Shown in pieces: positions 17,054 through 26,368 of a stretch of DNA of 64,000 nucleotides. The stretch lies in assembly GCF_030733205.1 (NCBI RefSeq), contig NZ_JASHJL010000004.1, positions 1 through 64,000 on the forward strand, in the 5' to 3' direction. A program made the translations under genes and the position numbers. A model generated the notes under the pieces. The model was not told where the DNA came from. It ran no database searches and was given only the letters and a program-made list of their open reading frames with translations. How positions within the stretch are numbered: position 1 is the stretch's first letter; each line of letters starts with the position of its first letter. This DNA comes from Mameliella sp. MMSF_3455. Its GTDB lineage: Bacteria; Pseudomonadota; Alphaproteobacteria; Rhodobacterales; Rhodobacteraceae.

Positions 17054-18742
17054 TCACCTCGAATACAGCCGGTCAAGGCGCACGAACTTGCCCAGCAGCG
17101 CCAATGCCACGGTGGTGACGACGATCAAGAGGGCCGAGATCGCATGCGCCGTGGGTTCCAGCGCGAAGGTCGCCTCGGAATAGATCCGGACCGGCAGTGT
17201 CGTCAGGCGGGCGGTGGTCAGGAAGCTGGTCACCGTGACTTCGCCGAAACTCATCAGGAAACCGACCAGCGCCGCCGCGAAAATCCCCGGCGCCATGCCG
17301 GGCAGCGTCACCAGCAGGAAGCAGCGTATCCTGTTCGCGCCCAGGCTGGCGGCGGCCTCTTCCAGGGACCGGTCGAGGGACATGGCAGAGGTGGTGAGCA
17401 GGGTGATGATGAAGGGCAGGATCACGACGACATGGATCGAGACCAGCCCGGCAAAGGGCGGGATGATCAGGTAGACCTGCAGCAGCTTCAGCATGCCCAC
17501 GGCGATGGCCACGCCGGGCAGCGACAGCGGCAGCATCCAGAAGGCGAGCAGAAGCGGCCGCATCCGGAAGGGATAGCGCGCAAGGGCAAAGGCGGCAGGC
17601 ATCGCCAGCGTGACCGCGATGGCAACGGCAACCAGGGCCAACTTGACCGACACCATGAAATTGGAGGTGTAGTCGCCCTCTATCAGGACGCGGCGATACC
17701 ATTCCAGCGTAAAGCCCCTGAACCCGGCCGCGGTGGCAAGCGGCACGTCGTTGAAGCTCTGGACCATGACCAGCACCAGCGGCAGGATCAGCAGCCCGAT
17801 CGAGCAGAACAGCAGCAGGTAGCGGATCGGCGCCCCGACGGTGTCGACCAGGGTCGCCACCCAGGCGGGGATCGTCCAGGGAGAGGACGGTACGCCCTGG
17901 CGCCAGCGCATGAAACGGTTCAGCCAGAGGGTCGCCAGTGCGATGAAGCCCAGTCCGACCGCCGTCATGACCAGCGACAGGGCCGAGGCCATCGTCGCGT
18001 TGAGGTTGCTGATCGCCTCGTTCAGCACCAGCATCCCCATCGTCCAGACCTTGCCGCCGCCCAGCAACGTGGCCGAGACGTAGGAGGTGGTTGCCATCAG
18101 GAAGACCACGATCACGCCCGACCGCAGCCCGGGCAGCGACATCGGGAAATCGACGGTCAGGAAACGCATCCCCGGCGAGGCGCCAAGGCTTTCGGCGGCC
18201 TCGTGAATACGGGGCGAAGTGTTCTGAAGGTTGTCATAGAGCGCCAGTACCATGAAGGGCATGAAGACCTGCGCCAGCGCGATGATGACCGCCCCGTGGT
18301 TGAACAGCATGGTTTCCACGGGCGGAATGCCGAACCAACCCGTGAAGGTGTTGATCAGTCCCTGCGGCGACAGCAGCAGCATGATCCCCAACGAACGGAC
18401 AACCACGTTGGTCAGCAGCGGGATGAGGATCACCGCGAAGGACAGCGCACGCCATTTCGATGGCATGCGCGCCAGCCAGTAGGCCAGGGGGTATCCGAGG
18501 AGAGCCGAAATGGCGGTCACGGCCAGGCCGAGCAGCACCGTTTCGGCGATCACCGAAAGATAGAATGGATCGGTCAGGATCTTGATGAATTGTACCAGGG
18601 ACGGGCTCTGGATAACCGGGCCGAAGGGGCTGGGGTATTCGTGCAGCGACAGCAGCACGACCACGATCATCGGCGCCGCGAAGGCCAGAAGCAGCCAAGC
18701 GGTTACGGGAAAGGACAGAACCGGACCGATCCAACGTTTCAT
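17054..18742 (-). CDS. ABC transporter permease, two permease domains fused
   Basis: 562 aa from MKRWIGPVLSFPVTAWLLLA. Two BPD_transp_1 domains lie in tandem, each with about six membrane segments and an EAA loop (IHEAAESLGASPGMRF and LEEAAASLGANRIRCF). Polyamine and opine importers usually use two separate PotB/PotC-like chains. Here they are one polypeptide, as in some iron and thiamine systems. The start overlaps the stop of the binding-protein gene, and the ATPase is encoded upstream. It imports whatever the local hydrolases degrade. Confidence 0.85.
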   Translation of the reverse strand: MKRWIGPVLSFPVTAWLLLAFAAPMIVVVLLSLHEYPSPFGPVIQSPSLVQFIKILTDPFYLSVIAETVLLGLAVTAISALLGYPLAYWLARMPSKWRALSFAVILIPLLTNVVVRSLGIMLLLSPQGLINTFTGWFGIPPVETMLFNHGAVIIALAQVFMPFMVLALYDNLQNTSPRIHEAAESLGASPGMRFLTVDFPMSLPGLRSGVIVVFLMATTSYVSATLLGGGKVWTMGMLVLNEAISNLNATMASALSLVMTAVGLGFIALATLWLNRFMRWRQGVPSSPWTIPAWVATLVDTVGAPIRYLLLFCSIGLLILPLVLVMVQSFNDVPLATAAGFRGFTLEWYRRVLIEGDYTSNFMVSVKLALVAVAIAVTLAMPAAFALARYPFRMRPLLLAFWMLPLSLPGVAIAVGMLKLLQVYLIIPPFAGLVSIHVVVILPFIITLLTTSAMSLDRSLEEAAASLGANRIRCFLLVTLPGMAPGIFAAALVGFLMSFGEVTVTSFLTTARLTTLPVRIYSEATFALEPTAHAISALLIVVTTVALALLGKFVRLDRLYSR

Positions 18743-19779
18743 CCGGCGATCTCCCGGTCGTATTTCGCCTGCCACTCGGCGCGGTGGGCGTTGATGTAGT
18801 CCCAGTCGAAATCGACGAGACTGTCGACATTGCCGGAGGTGATGACCTTGCCCTGCAGTTCGGGCGGGATCTCGACGTTGTTGACCGTGGGCGAGTAGTA
18901 GATCTCGTTCGCGTAGGCGAGCATGGTCTCGGGGCTCAGGTGCAGGTTCACCCATTCCTCGGCCAACTTCTGGTTGCGCGTGCCCTCGGTGATGCAGGCC
19001 ACGTTCATCGTCACGGCCTGACCTTCAACGGGCGTTGCGATGGCGCAGTTCGGGTTGCGGCTTTCGGCGTACATTCGGGTAAACGAGGCGAACTCGACCG
19101 ACAGGTCGGCGACGTTCTGGTCCAGCATGTCGAACAGTTGCGCCTGGCTGCCCTGGATGCCGGCAAAGGGTTTCAGTTCCTTGACCTTCTCGACAACCTT
19201 GTCGAACTCGTCGATGCCATAGCCCCAGGCCTTGGCGGTCATCATCAGGGCAGAGATACCCTCGGCGCCCAGGCCGTTCGGCCAGGCGATCCGGCCTTTC
19301 CATTCCGGGTTCCACATGTCCTTCCACGAGGTGATCGGCGCGGAGGCAGCGGTCTTGTCGTAGACGATGGTGCAGGGGTTGAAGGCCACGCCGTAACCGC
19401 CCTTTCGGGCCAGCGGGTAGAGGTATTCGTAGTTCGGCACCGCCGGGCTTGCGGGCTGGGTGACGCCATCGGCAACGGCCTGGCGGCTTTCGTAGATGTT
19501 CAGATAAAGCACGTCAAAGCTGGGTCGGCCGCGTTCCGCGTAGGCCCGCGCGCGGCGTTCGCCGGTGCCGCCAAGGACGTAGGACACCTTGCAGCCGTAT
19601 TTCTCGACCAGCTGGGGTTCGATGTGCTTCTTGACGATCTTTTCCTGTGCGCCGCCCCAGATGCCGACGACCAGTTCGTCACCGGGTTTGGGCTGGGCAT
19701 AGGCCGGGCGGATGATTGACGCCGGGGCGGCAAGGCCCGCGGCCATCAGGCCCGTAAACTGTCTGCGGTTCATAGCCAT
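18739..19779 (-). CDS. Extracellular solute-binding protein (spermidine/putrescine PotD-like)
   Basis: 346 aa. Start chosen at ATG 19779, eight bases after AGGAG; a GTG three codons earlier touches the AGGAG. The N-terminus MAMNRRQFTGLMAAGLAAP is a Tat-type signal with twin Arg and predicted cleavage after PAYA. The mature chain resembles SBP_bac_8/PotD proteins (DELVVGIWGGAQEKI, YGVAFNPCTIVYDK, YANEIYYSPTVNN). Ligand unknown; candidates are nitrogen compounds with amide or ureido groups. It lies between ATPase and permease genes. Confidence 0.85.
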   Translation of the reverse strand: MAMNRRQFTGLMAAGLAAPASIIRPAYAQPKPGDELVVGIWGGAQEKIVKKHIEPQLVEKYGCKVSYVLGGTGERRARAYAERGRPSFDVLYLNIYESRQAVADGVTQPASPAVPNYEYLYPLARKGGYGVAFNPCTIVYDKTAASAPITSWKDMWNPEWKGRIAWPNGLGAEGISALMMTAKAWGYGIDEFDKVVEKVKELKPFAGIQGSQAQLFDMLDQNVADLSVEFASFTRMYAESRNPNCAIATPVEGQAVTMNVACITEGTRNQKLAEEWVNLHLSPETMLAYANEIYYSPTVNNVEIPPELQGKVITSGNVDSLVDFDWDYINAHRAEWQAKYDREIAG

Positions 19780-19813
19780 GTTTGGCACTCCTGTTGGTTG
19801 GTGGTTGGGTCGT

Positions 19814-20842
19814 TCAGATGAAGGTCACGGCGCCGGGCAATGCCTCGACAGAGGCGGTCGCGCCCGCGGGCGGGGCGGCCAGGTCCGAGGGGATTGTCAG
19901 CCGGACCGGGCCGCTGGCCGAGGCGAGGTCGATCTCGAATGTCTCGCCCAGGTAGTTGACCGAGGTGACTGTGCCCGAAAGGGACAGCGGCCCGGTTGGA
20001 CTGTCGCCAAGGCGCAGGCGCGAGGCGCGCAGCACCATCTTGGTCGCGCCATCCGGCGCGCCTTCGCAGCGCACGCCCTTGGTCTGGAACACGCCGTTGT
20101 CGACACTGCCGTTCAGCACCGTGCGCGCACCCAGGAACCTCGCCGTAAAAGCCGATGTCGGCGCATCGCAAAGCTGTTGCGGCGTGCCCAGCTCCGAGAT
20201 CAGACCGCCGTCCATGACGGCGATGCGGTCTGACATCGACAGCGCCTCTTGTTGGTCGTGGGTGACGAATATGGTGGTGATCCCGAGGCGCTGTTGAAGG
20301 GCGCGGATCTCGTCGCGCATTTCGGACCGCAGGTTGGCGTCGAGGTTAGACAGCGGTTCGTCCAGCAGCAGGACCTCGGGTTCGATCACCAGCGCGCGGG
20401 CCAGGGCGACGCGCTGTTGCTGGCCGCCGGAAAGATTGCCGGGCAGTCGCTCGGCAAAGGCGCTCAGGCCCACGGTGTCCAGCGCCGCGCGGGCGCGTTC
20501 GTGCCGCTGGGCCTTGGGGATGTTGCGCATCCGCAGGCCGAAGCCCACGTTTTCCAGCGCCGAAAGGTGCGGGAACAGCGCATAGGCCTGAAAGACCACG
20601 CCGATGTTGCGCTTGTGCGGCGGCAGGCGGGTGATGTCCTGCCCGTTGACCATGATGTGCCCGGAGGAAGGCTGGATGAAACCGGCGATCATGCGCAGCG
20701 TCGTGGTCTTGCCGCAGCCCGATGGCCCCAGCAGGGACAAGAGCTCGCCGCGGGCGATTTCCAGCGTCAGCTGGTCGACCGCGACCGTGTCTCCGTACAT
20801 GGCGGTAATCGCGTCCAGAATGAGATAGTTGCGGTCACGCAT
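19814..20842 (-). CDS. ABC transporter ATP-binding protein with TOBE domain (PotA-like)
   Basis: 342 aa from MRDRNYLILDAITAMYGDT. Walker A GPSGCGKTTTLR, signature LSGGQQQRVALARAL, Walker B VLLLDEPLSNLD and switch His in VTHDQQEAL are all intact. The C-terminal 90 residues form a TOBE domain as in PotA/MalK subfamilies. The start overlaps the CocE-type hydrolase stop by eight bases. It powers the fused permease. Confidence 0.9.
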   Translation of the reverse strand: MRDRNYLILDAITAMYGDTVAVDQLTLEIARGELLSLLGPSGCGKTTTLRMIAGFIQPSSGHIMVNGQDITRLPPHKRNIGVVFQAYALFPHLSALENVGFGLRMRNIPKAQRHERARAALDTVGLSAFAERLPGNLSGGQQQRVALARALVIEPEVLLLDEPLSNLDANLRSEMRDEIRALQQRLGITTIFVTHDQQEALSMSDRIAVMDGGLISELGTPQQLCDAPTSAFTARFLGARTVLNGSVDNGVFQTKGVRCEGAPDGATKMVLRASRLRLGDSPTGPLSLSGTVTSVNYLGETFEIDLASASGPVRLTIPSDLAAPPAGATASVEALPGAVTFI

Positions 20843-22427
20843 GGGGTGGTTCCTGATCTGCGGTAAAGACGAAAAGCCGGCTGGCGCGGTGGTCGATGGC
20901 GATGGTCGTGGCACGCAAGCCGGGATCGGCCAGTTCGGTGGCCGGATAAGGTTGGAAATCCGGTAAGGGGGCGGCCTGCAGGGACAGCCGCAGAGAGTGG
21001 CCCGGGCGCAGGCTGTGAAAGAGCCCCTCGAACACCAGGCGCAACGTGCCGCTCTTCAGGCGCGTGACCGTCGTGGCCAGCGCGGTGGCGGTGCCGTTTC
21101 GGTCCACCTCTGCCAAGGTGGCCGCCAGCCCGGGGTGGGGACCATCGACGTCCAGCGCGATCTCTGCCTCGACCCGGTCGCGCAACTGGACGCACGCCGT
21201 CATGGGGGCGGTGGTGTAGCAGGCCACGTCCGACCGGTCGTGCAGAGGGCCAAGATCGACCGGGCCGCTGAAGGCGCCCCCGCACAGCGGCGCCTGCCGG
21301 GTCGGGTCGAGAACCAGCATGTCGCTCTCCGGCGTCGCGGGGGCGGTCGTCAGGCGGCCATCCGTCACCATCTGCGCCGCAAGGCCGTCCGACGCCAGAT
21401 GATAGACTCTGGAGCCGGATCCTTCGAAGGTGTCGGTGTCATGCCAGCTGTCGGTGCCCGCGTCGTAGGCGGTGATGGCAGCGGGGCGCGGGCCACGGCC
21501 CTTTAGGTAGTGGTCGAAAAAGTCGAGCTGCGCCCGGTCGACAGAGAATTCTGCCCCCGGTGCCAGCCGCGCCGCTCCGGCGGAACGGTTCCAGCCGATG
21601 TGGCCCCAGGGACCAAGGACAAGATGCGTGGTGTCGGGCGAGACAGCGCGAAAGGCCCTGTCCGCGGCAAGTGTGCCCCGGAGGAAGAAATCGGCGGTTC
21701 CGGCGGTCTGGATCAGCGGAACGGCGGGGGGCGGGGCCAGTTCGGCGGCGGGGTCGGCGCCCGGCTCGCCCTTGGCCCAGCGGGACAGATGCGACAGGTC
21801 CGGACGCGTCATGAGAAAGTCGAAATGCGCCTGCCATCCCCGCTCTGGCGCCAAGGTTGCCAGTGCCGCTGAATCGCCCATCCGGCTGGCCTTCAGCCGG
21901 GCCATCTGCGCCGCCCAGGAGGCCGACATCCGGCAGCGGAACAATCCGCCTTCGGAGAGCCAGTCGGTCAAGGGCGACCACGATGCCATCGAGACGGCCA
22001 TCGCGTCGGGCCGCGCGCCGCCGGCCAGCATCTGGAACTGCGTGGTGCCCTGGTAGGAGAACCCGTAAGTGCCGACCTTGCCGTTCGATCCCGCCAGGTC
22101 GCGCGCCCAGTCCAGGGTTTCGGATCCATCCGTCGCCTCGTTGACCAAAGCGTCGAAATCGCCCTCGGAGTCGCCCATGCCGCGCACGTCCTGGACGGTG
22201 ACGACATAGCCGCGCGCCGCGTACCAAGCGGGATGGGCTAGCGTCACGGTCGAGGCGATGGCCCTCCCGTAGGGCTGACGCATCAGCAGCACCGGCAGAG
22301 TGTCCTGCGTGTCCGGCCTCCAAGTGTCGGCAACAAGCAGGGTGCCGTCCGTCAGGCGCAGCTCCTGCCGGACGGGGGCCTGTACCGGCAGGAGGGACCG
22401 CAGTGGACTGTCCACCATGTCACGCAT
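20835..22427 (-). CDS. CocE/NonD-type alpha/beta hydrolase (X-Pro dipeptidyl-peptidase family)
   Basis: 530 aa. Peptidase S15 fold: the nucleophile S124 lies in TYGFSYQGTT, GPWGHIGWN provides the usual catalytic His region, and a C-terminal jelly-roll domain (LRPGHSLRLSLQ) follows. Family members cleave esters or amides, as in cocaine esterase and glutaryl-7-ACA acylase. No signal peptide. It overlaps both the creatininase-like gene and the ATPase gene, so it is part of the import operon and probably acts on the imported substrate. An alternative start is at 22418; neither has a clear ribosome site, consistent with coupling. Confidence 0.82.
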   Translation of the reverse strand: MRDMVDSPLRSLLPVQAPVRQELRLTDGTLLVADTWRPDTQDTLPVLLMRQPYGRAIASTVTLAHPAWYAARGYVVTVQDVRGMGDSEGDFDALVNEATDGSETLDWARDLAGSNGKVGTYGFSYQGTTQFQMLAGGARPDAMAVSMASWSPLTDWLSEGGLFRCRMSASWAAQMARLKASRMGDSAALATLAPERGWQAHFDFLMTRPDLSHLSRWAKGEPGADPAAELAPPPAVPLIQTAGTADFFLRGTLAADRAFRAVSPDTTHLVLGPWGHIGWNRSAGAARLAPGAEFSVDRAQLDFFDHYLKGRGPRPAAITAYDAGTDSWHDTDTFEGSGSRVYHLASDGLAAQMVTDGRLTTAPATPESDMLVLDPTRQAPLCGGAFSGPVDLGPLHDRSDVACYTTAPMTACVQLRDRVEAEIALDVDGPHPGLAATLAEVDRNGTATALATTVTRLKSGTLRLVFEGLFHSLRPGHSLRLSLQAAPLPDFQPYPATELADPGLRATTIAIDHRASRLFVFTADQEPPHA

Positions 22428-23238
22428 CGTTGAACATGGTTTTCTGGGTCACGCGGTCGATCGGGAAATCCCGGACCTCTTTCAACAGGGCGACAAACCG
22501 GTCGGCGGAGCGGTCCAGCGCGATCCGTCCCCGGTCCGCATCGGCGGTGGCGGCATTGCCGCAGGCGCCGGAAGGATGCAGGTCCTGCGTCTGCCAGCCA
22601 TACCCGATGCGGCCTTCTGGGGTGAGGATGCCGCCGGCCTTTTCCATCTCGACGGAAAGCGGCTCGAAATCTTCGGCCAGGGTCATGTCTACGAGTTCGG
22701 GGTGCAGTTCCAGCAACAGGGAGGTTTCGAATTCGCCGCCGTGGATGCCGTGCTTCATCTCCTGGCTGTCGAAGAGGTCCGAGACATCGAGGTCCGCCGA
22801 GGCATTGGCGCTGACCGCGAACATGCCCAGTTTGACCCGCAGTTCGCGGCAGACGATTTCTACCACCTGCGGCTGGCCCCCGTGCCAGTTGGCAAACACC
22901 AGCTTTCGGCAACCGGTGCGCGCGACGCTTTCGCCGATTTCGTACCAGATCCGGGCAAGGGTCTCGTAGCTGTGCGTCAGGGTGCCCGGGAATTCCAGGT
23001 GTTCGACCGATTTGCCCACTGCCTGCATCGGCAGGATCAGGGCGTGCAGGTCGTCAGGAATGCGCTGGGCGACACGTTCCATGATGCCGGCGTTGATAGC
23101 GCTGTCGACGCGGACGGGCAGGTGAGGGCCGTGCTGTTCCACTGCGGCCGTGGGCAGAACGGCGACGACCTTGCTCATGTCCAGTTCGGCAAAATCCTTG
23201 GTGGAGAGATCCCACCACCAGTTCGATTTGAGCTTCAT
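22420..23238 (-). CDS. Creatininase family protein
   Basis: 272 aa from MKLKSNWWWDLSTKDFAELD. Metal-site residues of the creatininase fold are visible: E34, H36 and D45 in AVEQHGPHLPVRVD, NWHGGQPQ, and a Glu in GIHGGEFETS. Members hydrolyse cyclic or linear amides, for example creatinine or formamides in cofactor synthesis. First gene of the ABC-hydrolase operon. Creatinine itself is only one possibility, because no creatinase or sarcosine oxidase gene is nearby. Confidence 0.82.
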   Translation of the reverse strand: MKLKSNWWWDLSTKDFAELDMSKVVAVLPTAAVEQHGPHLPVRVDSAINAGIMERVAQRIPDDLHALILPMQAVGKSVEHLEFPGTLTHSYETLARIWYEIGESVARTGCRKLVFANWHGGQPQVVEIVCRELRVKLGMFAVSANASADLDVSDLFDSQEMKHGIHGGEFETSLLLELHPELVDMTLAEDFEPLSVEMEKAGGILTPEGRIGYGWQTQDLHPSGACGNAATADADRGRIALDRSADRFVALLKEVRDFPIDRVTQKTMFNDA

Positions 23239-23908
23239 TTGCGCCGTCTCCGTCAGGTGTTCGAGTGATTCACCTGACTGTTGTCGAGGTTTTCGATGCG
23301 ATAAAAGCGGCGTTTTTAGAGGTTTGTGTTGCCTGAATGGCAACGAGGTATGAAGGCGCGCCCTCAAATGCCGGGACTGATCGCTGTCCAGACGACCGGG
23401 TTTCAGCATCCCAGCCGGCCAGGACGGCGCCGCTGTCCTAACTGTCCTGAGCGCAATATTGGCATGTTTTCCAAGGGGCTACGGGCCGCCGATAAAAGAG
23501 GGCGCCATACCGTGGGGCCGCCTGCCTTCGGCTCGTTGGGAGGGTGTCCACAGTGTGCGCCGACCGCCTGAAAGGGCCTGTTCGGGCCGGGGCCGGCGCA
23601 TGGGGGCCATTGCAAGTGGAATGCGGTGCTGACGCATTGCTGGGCGGGAAGCTCCGAGTTGCATAAAATCAGAGCGGAAGCGGGACGTGCCCCAAGGCGG
23701 TAGCAGGATGCGAAGCGAACTTTGCAGGACGTGTCGCGCTGCAGCGTGCCAGGTATCCCGAGATGTGCCGCAGAACTGGGCGAACCGTGGCACATGTCGA
23801 AAATCAAAAGACCCGCGACCGAAGCTTTTTGACTCTTCCGTAAGCTGTGCCAAAGTGACCGCAGCGAACGACCGTCAAAAAAACCGTTCGACGACAAGGG
23901 AGATACAC
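23239..23908. other. 670-bp intergenic region
   Basis: It separates the divergent creatininase operon and the amino-acid importer and must hold both promoters. Open frames of up to 164 codons exist on the minus strand, but they are Pro/Arg/Gly-rich, lack ribosome sites and resemble no family I know. TTGACT at 23829-23834 is a possible -35 box for the importer, though no good -10 follows. No clear RNA gene or IS remnant was recognised. Confidence 0.45.
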
Positions 23909-24748
23909 ATGAAACGATTTATCACGACAGCGCTTGTGACCTCGACTGCCTTGGCACCGCTGAGCCTGGCGGCACAGGAATGCACCAACGATACCTGGAA
24001 AAAGGTCATGGAAAGCGGCACGCTTACCGTTGGGGTCAAGGCCGACTACAAGCCCTGGGGTTATCGCGACACGGACGGGACCATCATCGGGATGGAGCCG
24101 GACATGGCGCAGATGGTGGCCGACACGATGGGCGTCGATCTGGAACTGGTCGCCGTGGTCAGTTCGAACCGGATGCAGTTCCTGGAACAGGGGCAGATCG
24201 ACCTGATGATCGCTACCATGACCGACCGGCCCGACCGGCGCGAGATCGTGGGCATTGTCGGACCCAACTATTACACCTCGGGCACCAATGTCATGGCGCC
24301 CAAGCAACTGGGCTTTACCGAGTGGAGCGACCTGACGGGCAAGCCGGTCTGCGGCATCCAGGGCGCCTTCTACAACCAGATCGTCGAAGACCGCTATGAC
24401 GTCGAGGTCGTGGCCTTTGGTGGCACTGCCGAGGCCAAGCAGGCCCTGCGCGACAAGAAATGCGTCGCCTTCGTCTATGACGACAGCTCGATCGGGTCGG
24501 ATATCGCCAGCGGAAACTGGGACGACTTCGAGATGCCGCTGCCCTCCGAGGACGACAGCCCCTGGGGTCTTGCCGTTCCCAAGTCCGAGGAAAACTGCGT
24601 CTTCGGCGCCTTCATGAAGGGCATGCAGTATCAATGGCATCTCGACGGTACGCTGGTCGAGCTGGAGGAAAAGTGGGGGATCAAGCCCACGGCTTTCCTG
24701 GCCAAGCAACAGGAGCTGATCCAGCAGACGACACCGATGCCGGAATAA
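23909..24748 (+). CDS. Polar amino-acid ABC transporter substrate-binding protein
   Basis: 279 aa. Sec signal MKRFITTALVTSTALAPLSLAA, then the SBP_bac_3 fold: LTVGVKADYKPWGYRDTDG, GMEPDMAQMVADTMGV, IDLMIATMTDRPDRRE and FVYDDSSIGSDI. The start follows AAGGGAGAT. The longer open frame upstream is not coding. It delivers an amino acid or related compound to the two permeases encoded next. Ligand specificity is not readable. Confidence 0.9.
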   Translation: MKRFITTALVTSTALAPLSLAAQECTNDTWKKVMESGTLTVGVKADYKPWGYRDTDGTIIGMEPDMAQMVADTMGVDLELVAVVSSNRMQFLEQGQIDLMIATMTDRPDRREIVGIVGPNYYTSGTNVMAPKQLGFTEWSDLTGKPVCGIQGAFYNQIVEDRYDVEVVAFGGTAEAKQALRDKKCVAFVYDDSSIGSDIASGNWDDFEMPLPSEDDSPWGLAVPKSEENCVFGAFMKGMQYQWHLDGTLVELEEKWGIKPTAFLAKQQELIQQTTPMPE

Positions 24749-24749
24749 C

Positions 24750-25502
24750 ATGAGCGGATTCGAGGAGTTCTTTCGCGAGCTCGCCGCCGAGCATGTGCGG
24801 TGGAACTTCATCTGGCTCTACGACGAGAAACAGGCCGGGCGGATTCTGTCCGGCCTGTGGATGACCGTGAAGCTCAGCATCGCCTGTGTGCTGCTTTCGG
24901 TCATCATCGGCGTGCTGGGGGCCTGGGCGCAGGGCGCCCAGAACCGCGTGCTGCGCGGCGCGGTGCAGGGCTATATCCAGTTCTTCCGCAACACGCCGCC
25001 GCTGGTGCAGCTCTTGTTCTTCTACTTCGCGCTGGGCCAGTTCACGCCGTCCTACAGCCCCGACGGCTGGCTGGAGGTGCCGATCATCTCGAATGTCGGC
25101 TGGGCCATCATCTCGCTCTCCTTCTTCGCGGGTGCATTCAACGTCGAGATCTTCCGCGCAGGCATCGAGGCGGTGCCGGACTCTACCGTCGAGGCGGCGG
25201 AATCCCTCGGCATGACGCGCACGCAGACCTACCGCGAGGTCGTCTTTCCACTGGCGCTGCGGGTGTCGATCCCGGCGCTGAACAACAACCTGGTGAACCT
25301 GGTCAAGACGACGACGCAGGCCTATGCCATCGCCGTGCCCGAACTGCTGTATGAAAGCGTCTCCGTCTGGAACGATTTCCCTTCGGCCCAGAACCCCACG
25401 ATGCTGTTGCTTTTCGTGACCTACATCCTTCTGGTCGGCATCCTCGTGATGGGCATGAACCGTTGGGAACGCAAGATGAGGATCCCCGGCTATGGACAGT
25501 AG
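24750..25502 (+). CDS. Polar amino-acid ABC transporter permease (HisQ/GlnP type)
   Basis: 250 aa, starting one base after the binding-protein stop. LSGLWMTVKLSIACVLLSVI, FFRNTPPLVQLLFFYFALG and the EAA loop STVEAAESLGMTRTQTYREV are standard for the HisM/GlnP family. About five membrane segments. It pairs with the following permease; the genes overlap by 11 bases. Confidence 0.9.
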   Translation: MSGFEEFFRELAAEHVRWNFIWLYDEKQAGRILSGLWMTVKLSIACVLLSVIIGVLGAWAQGAQNRVLRGAVQGYIQFFRNTPPLVQLLFFYFALGQFTPSYSPDGWLEVPIISNVGWAIISLSFFAGAFNVEIFRAGIEAVPDSTVEAAESLGMTRTQTYREVVFPLALRVSIPALNNNLVNLVKTTTQAYAIAVPELLYESVSVWNDFPSAQNPTMLLLFVTYILLVGILVMGMNRWERKMRIPGYGQ

Positions 25503-26361
25503 GTTGCACGGGCAGACCGACCTGCCCGTCATGAAACCCTATGTCCTGCGCGGACACCAATATGACGAGATGTTCCTGGTGCGCTGGCTGGGAAGTCTGC
25601 CACCGTGGAGCTTTCTTGTCCTGCTGGCGCTCTGGCCCGCGGCGGCCTTTGCGCAATCGGCCACGTTCGGGACCGTGGACGCCTTTGCCGCGCTCTGGCG
25701 CTGGATACCCTTCCTGACCTTCCAGGGGTTCCTGTTCAACGTGCTGATCTCGCTCTTTGCCATGCTGATCGGCACCACGCTGGGCGCGGTTCTGGGCCTT
25801 GCCCAGGTGTCGCGCAACAAGGTAACGCGCGGGTTTTCCTGGGCGATCACGCAGCTGTTCCGCAATTCGCCCTGGCTGGTACTGCTGTTTGTGGTGCTGC
25901 TGGCCTTTCCTTTCGAGATCACGATCCTTGGCCTGACCATCCCGATCCCGGCCTGGGTCAAGGCGGTGATCGGGCTCAGCCTGCCGGTCATGGCCAATAT
26001 CTCCGAGATCGTGCGCGGGGCGGTCAACTCCGTGCCTTCGGCCCAGTGGGAGGCCGCGGAAAGCCTGTCCTTCACCCGCACCCAGACCCTGTGGCAGATC
26101 ATCCTTCCGCAATGTTTCAAGCGGATGATCCCGCCCTGGATGAACTGGTACGCGATCCTGACGATGGCAACGCCGCTCTGTTCGCTTCTGGGCGTGGGAG
26201 AGATCATCACCTTTTCCCGCCAGGCGATGGAGGCCGAGAACAACCACCCCGAGCTGCTGATGCCCTTCTACGGCTACGCGCTGGTGCTGTTCTTTGCCTA
26301 TTGCTACCCGATCGCCCGGCTGACCATCGCGCTGGAACGGCGCTATTCCGTGAAACTCTGA
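25492..26361 (+). CDS. Polar amino-acid ABC transporter permease, second subunit
   Basis: 289 aa. A hydrophilic start precedes a segment that could be an extra membrane helix (LPPWSFLVLLALWPAAAFAQ). Then LFRNSPWLVLLFVVLLAFPF and the EAA loop SAQWEAAESLSFTRTQTLWQ follow. Translation may start at 25492, overlapping the first permease, or at MKPYVLRG (25531). The coupled start is preferred. Forms the membrane channel with the previous protein. Confidence 0.88.
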   Translation: MDSRLHGQTDLPVMKPYVLRGHQYDEMFLVRWLGSLPPWSFLVLLALWPAAAFAQSATFGTVDAFAALWRWIPFLTFQGFLFNVLISLFAMLIGTTLGAVLGLAQVSRNKVTRGFSWAITQLFRNSPWLVLLFVVLLAFPFEITILGLTIPIPAWVKAVIGLSLPVMANISEIVRGAVNSVPSAQWEAAESLSFTRTQTLWQIILPQCFKRMIPPWMNWYAILTMATPLCSLLGVGEIITFSRQAMEAENNHPELLMPFYGYALVLFFAYCYPIARLTIALERRYSVKL

Positions 26362-26368
26362 GGCCGCC

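Noticed and set aside
16704-18800. Very long plus-strand frame opposite the fused permease gene
   Set aside because: Its translation is a His/Gln/Arg/Asp-rich antisense pattern typical of shadows of hydrophobic genes at high GC.
23403-23897. 164-codon minus-strand open frame in the 670-bp gap
   Set aside because: Pro/Arg/Gly-rich with low-information composition, no ribosome site, no resemblance to a family; it looks like a chance frame in GC-rich DNA.
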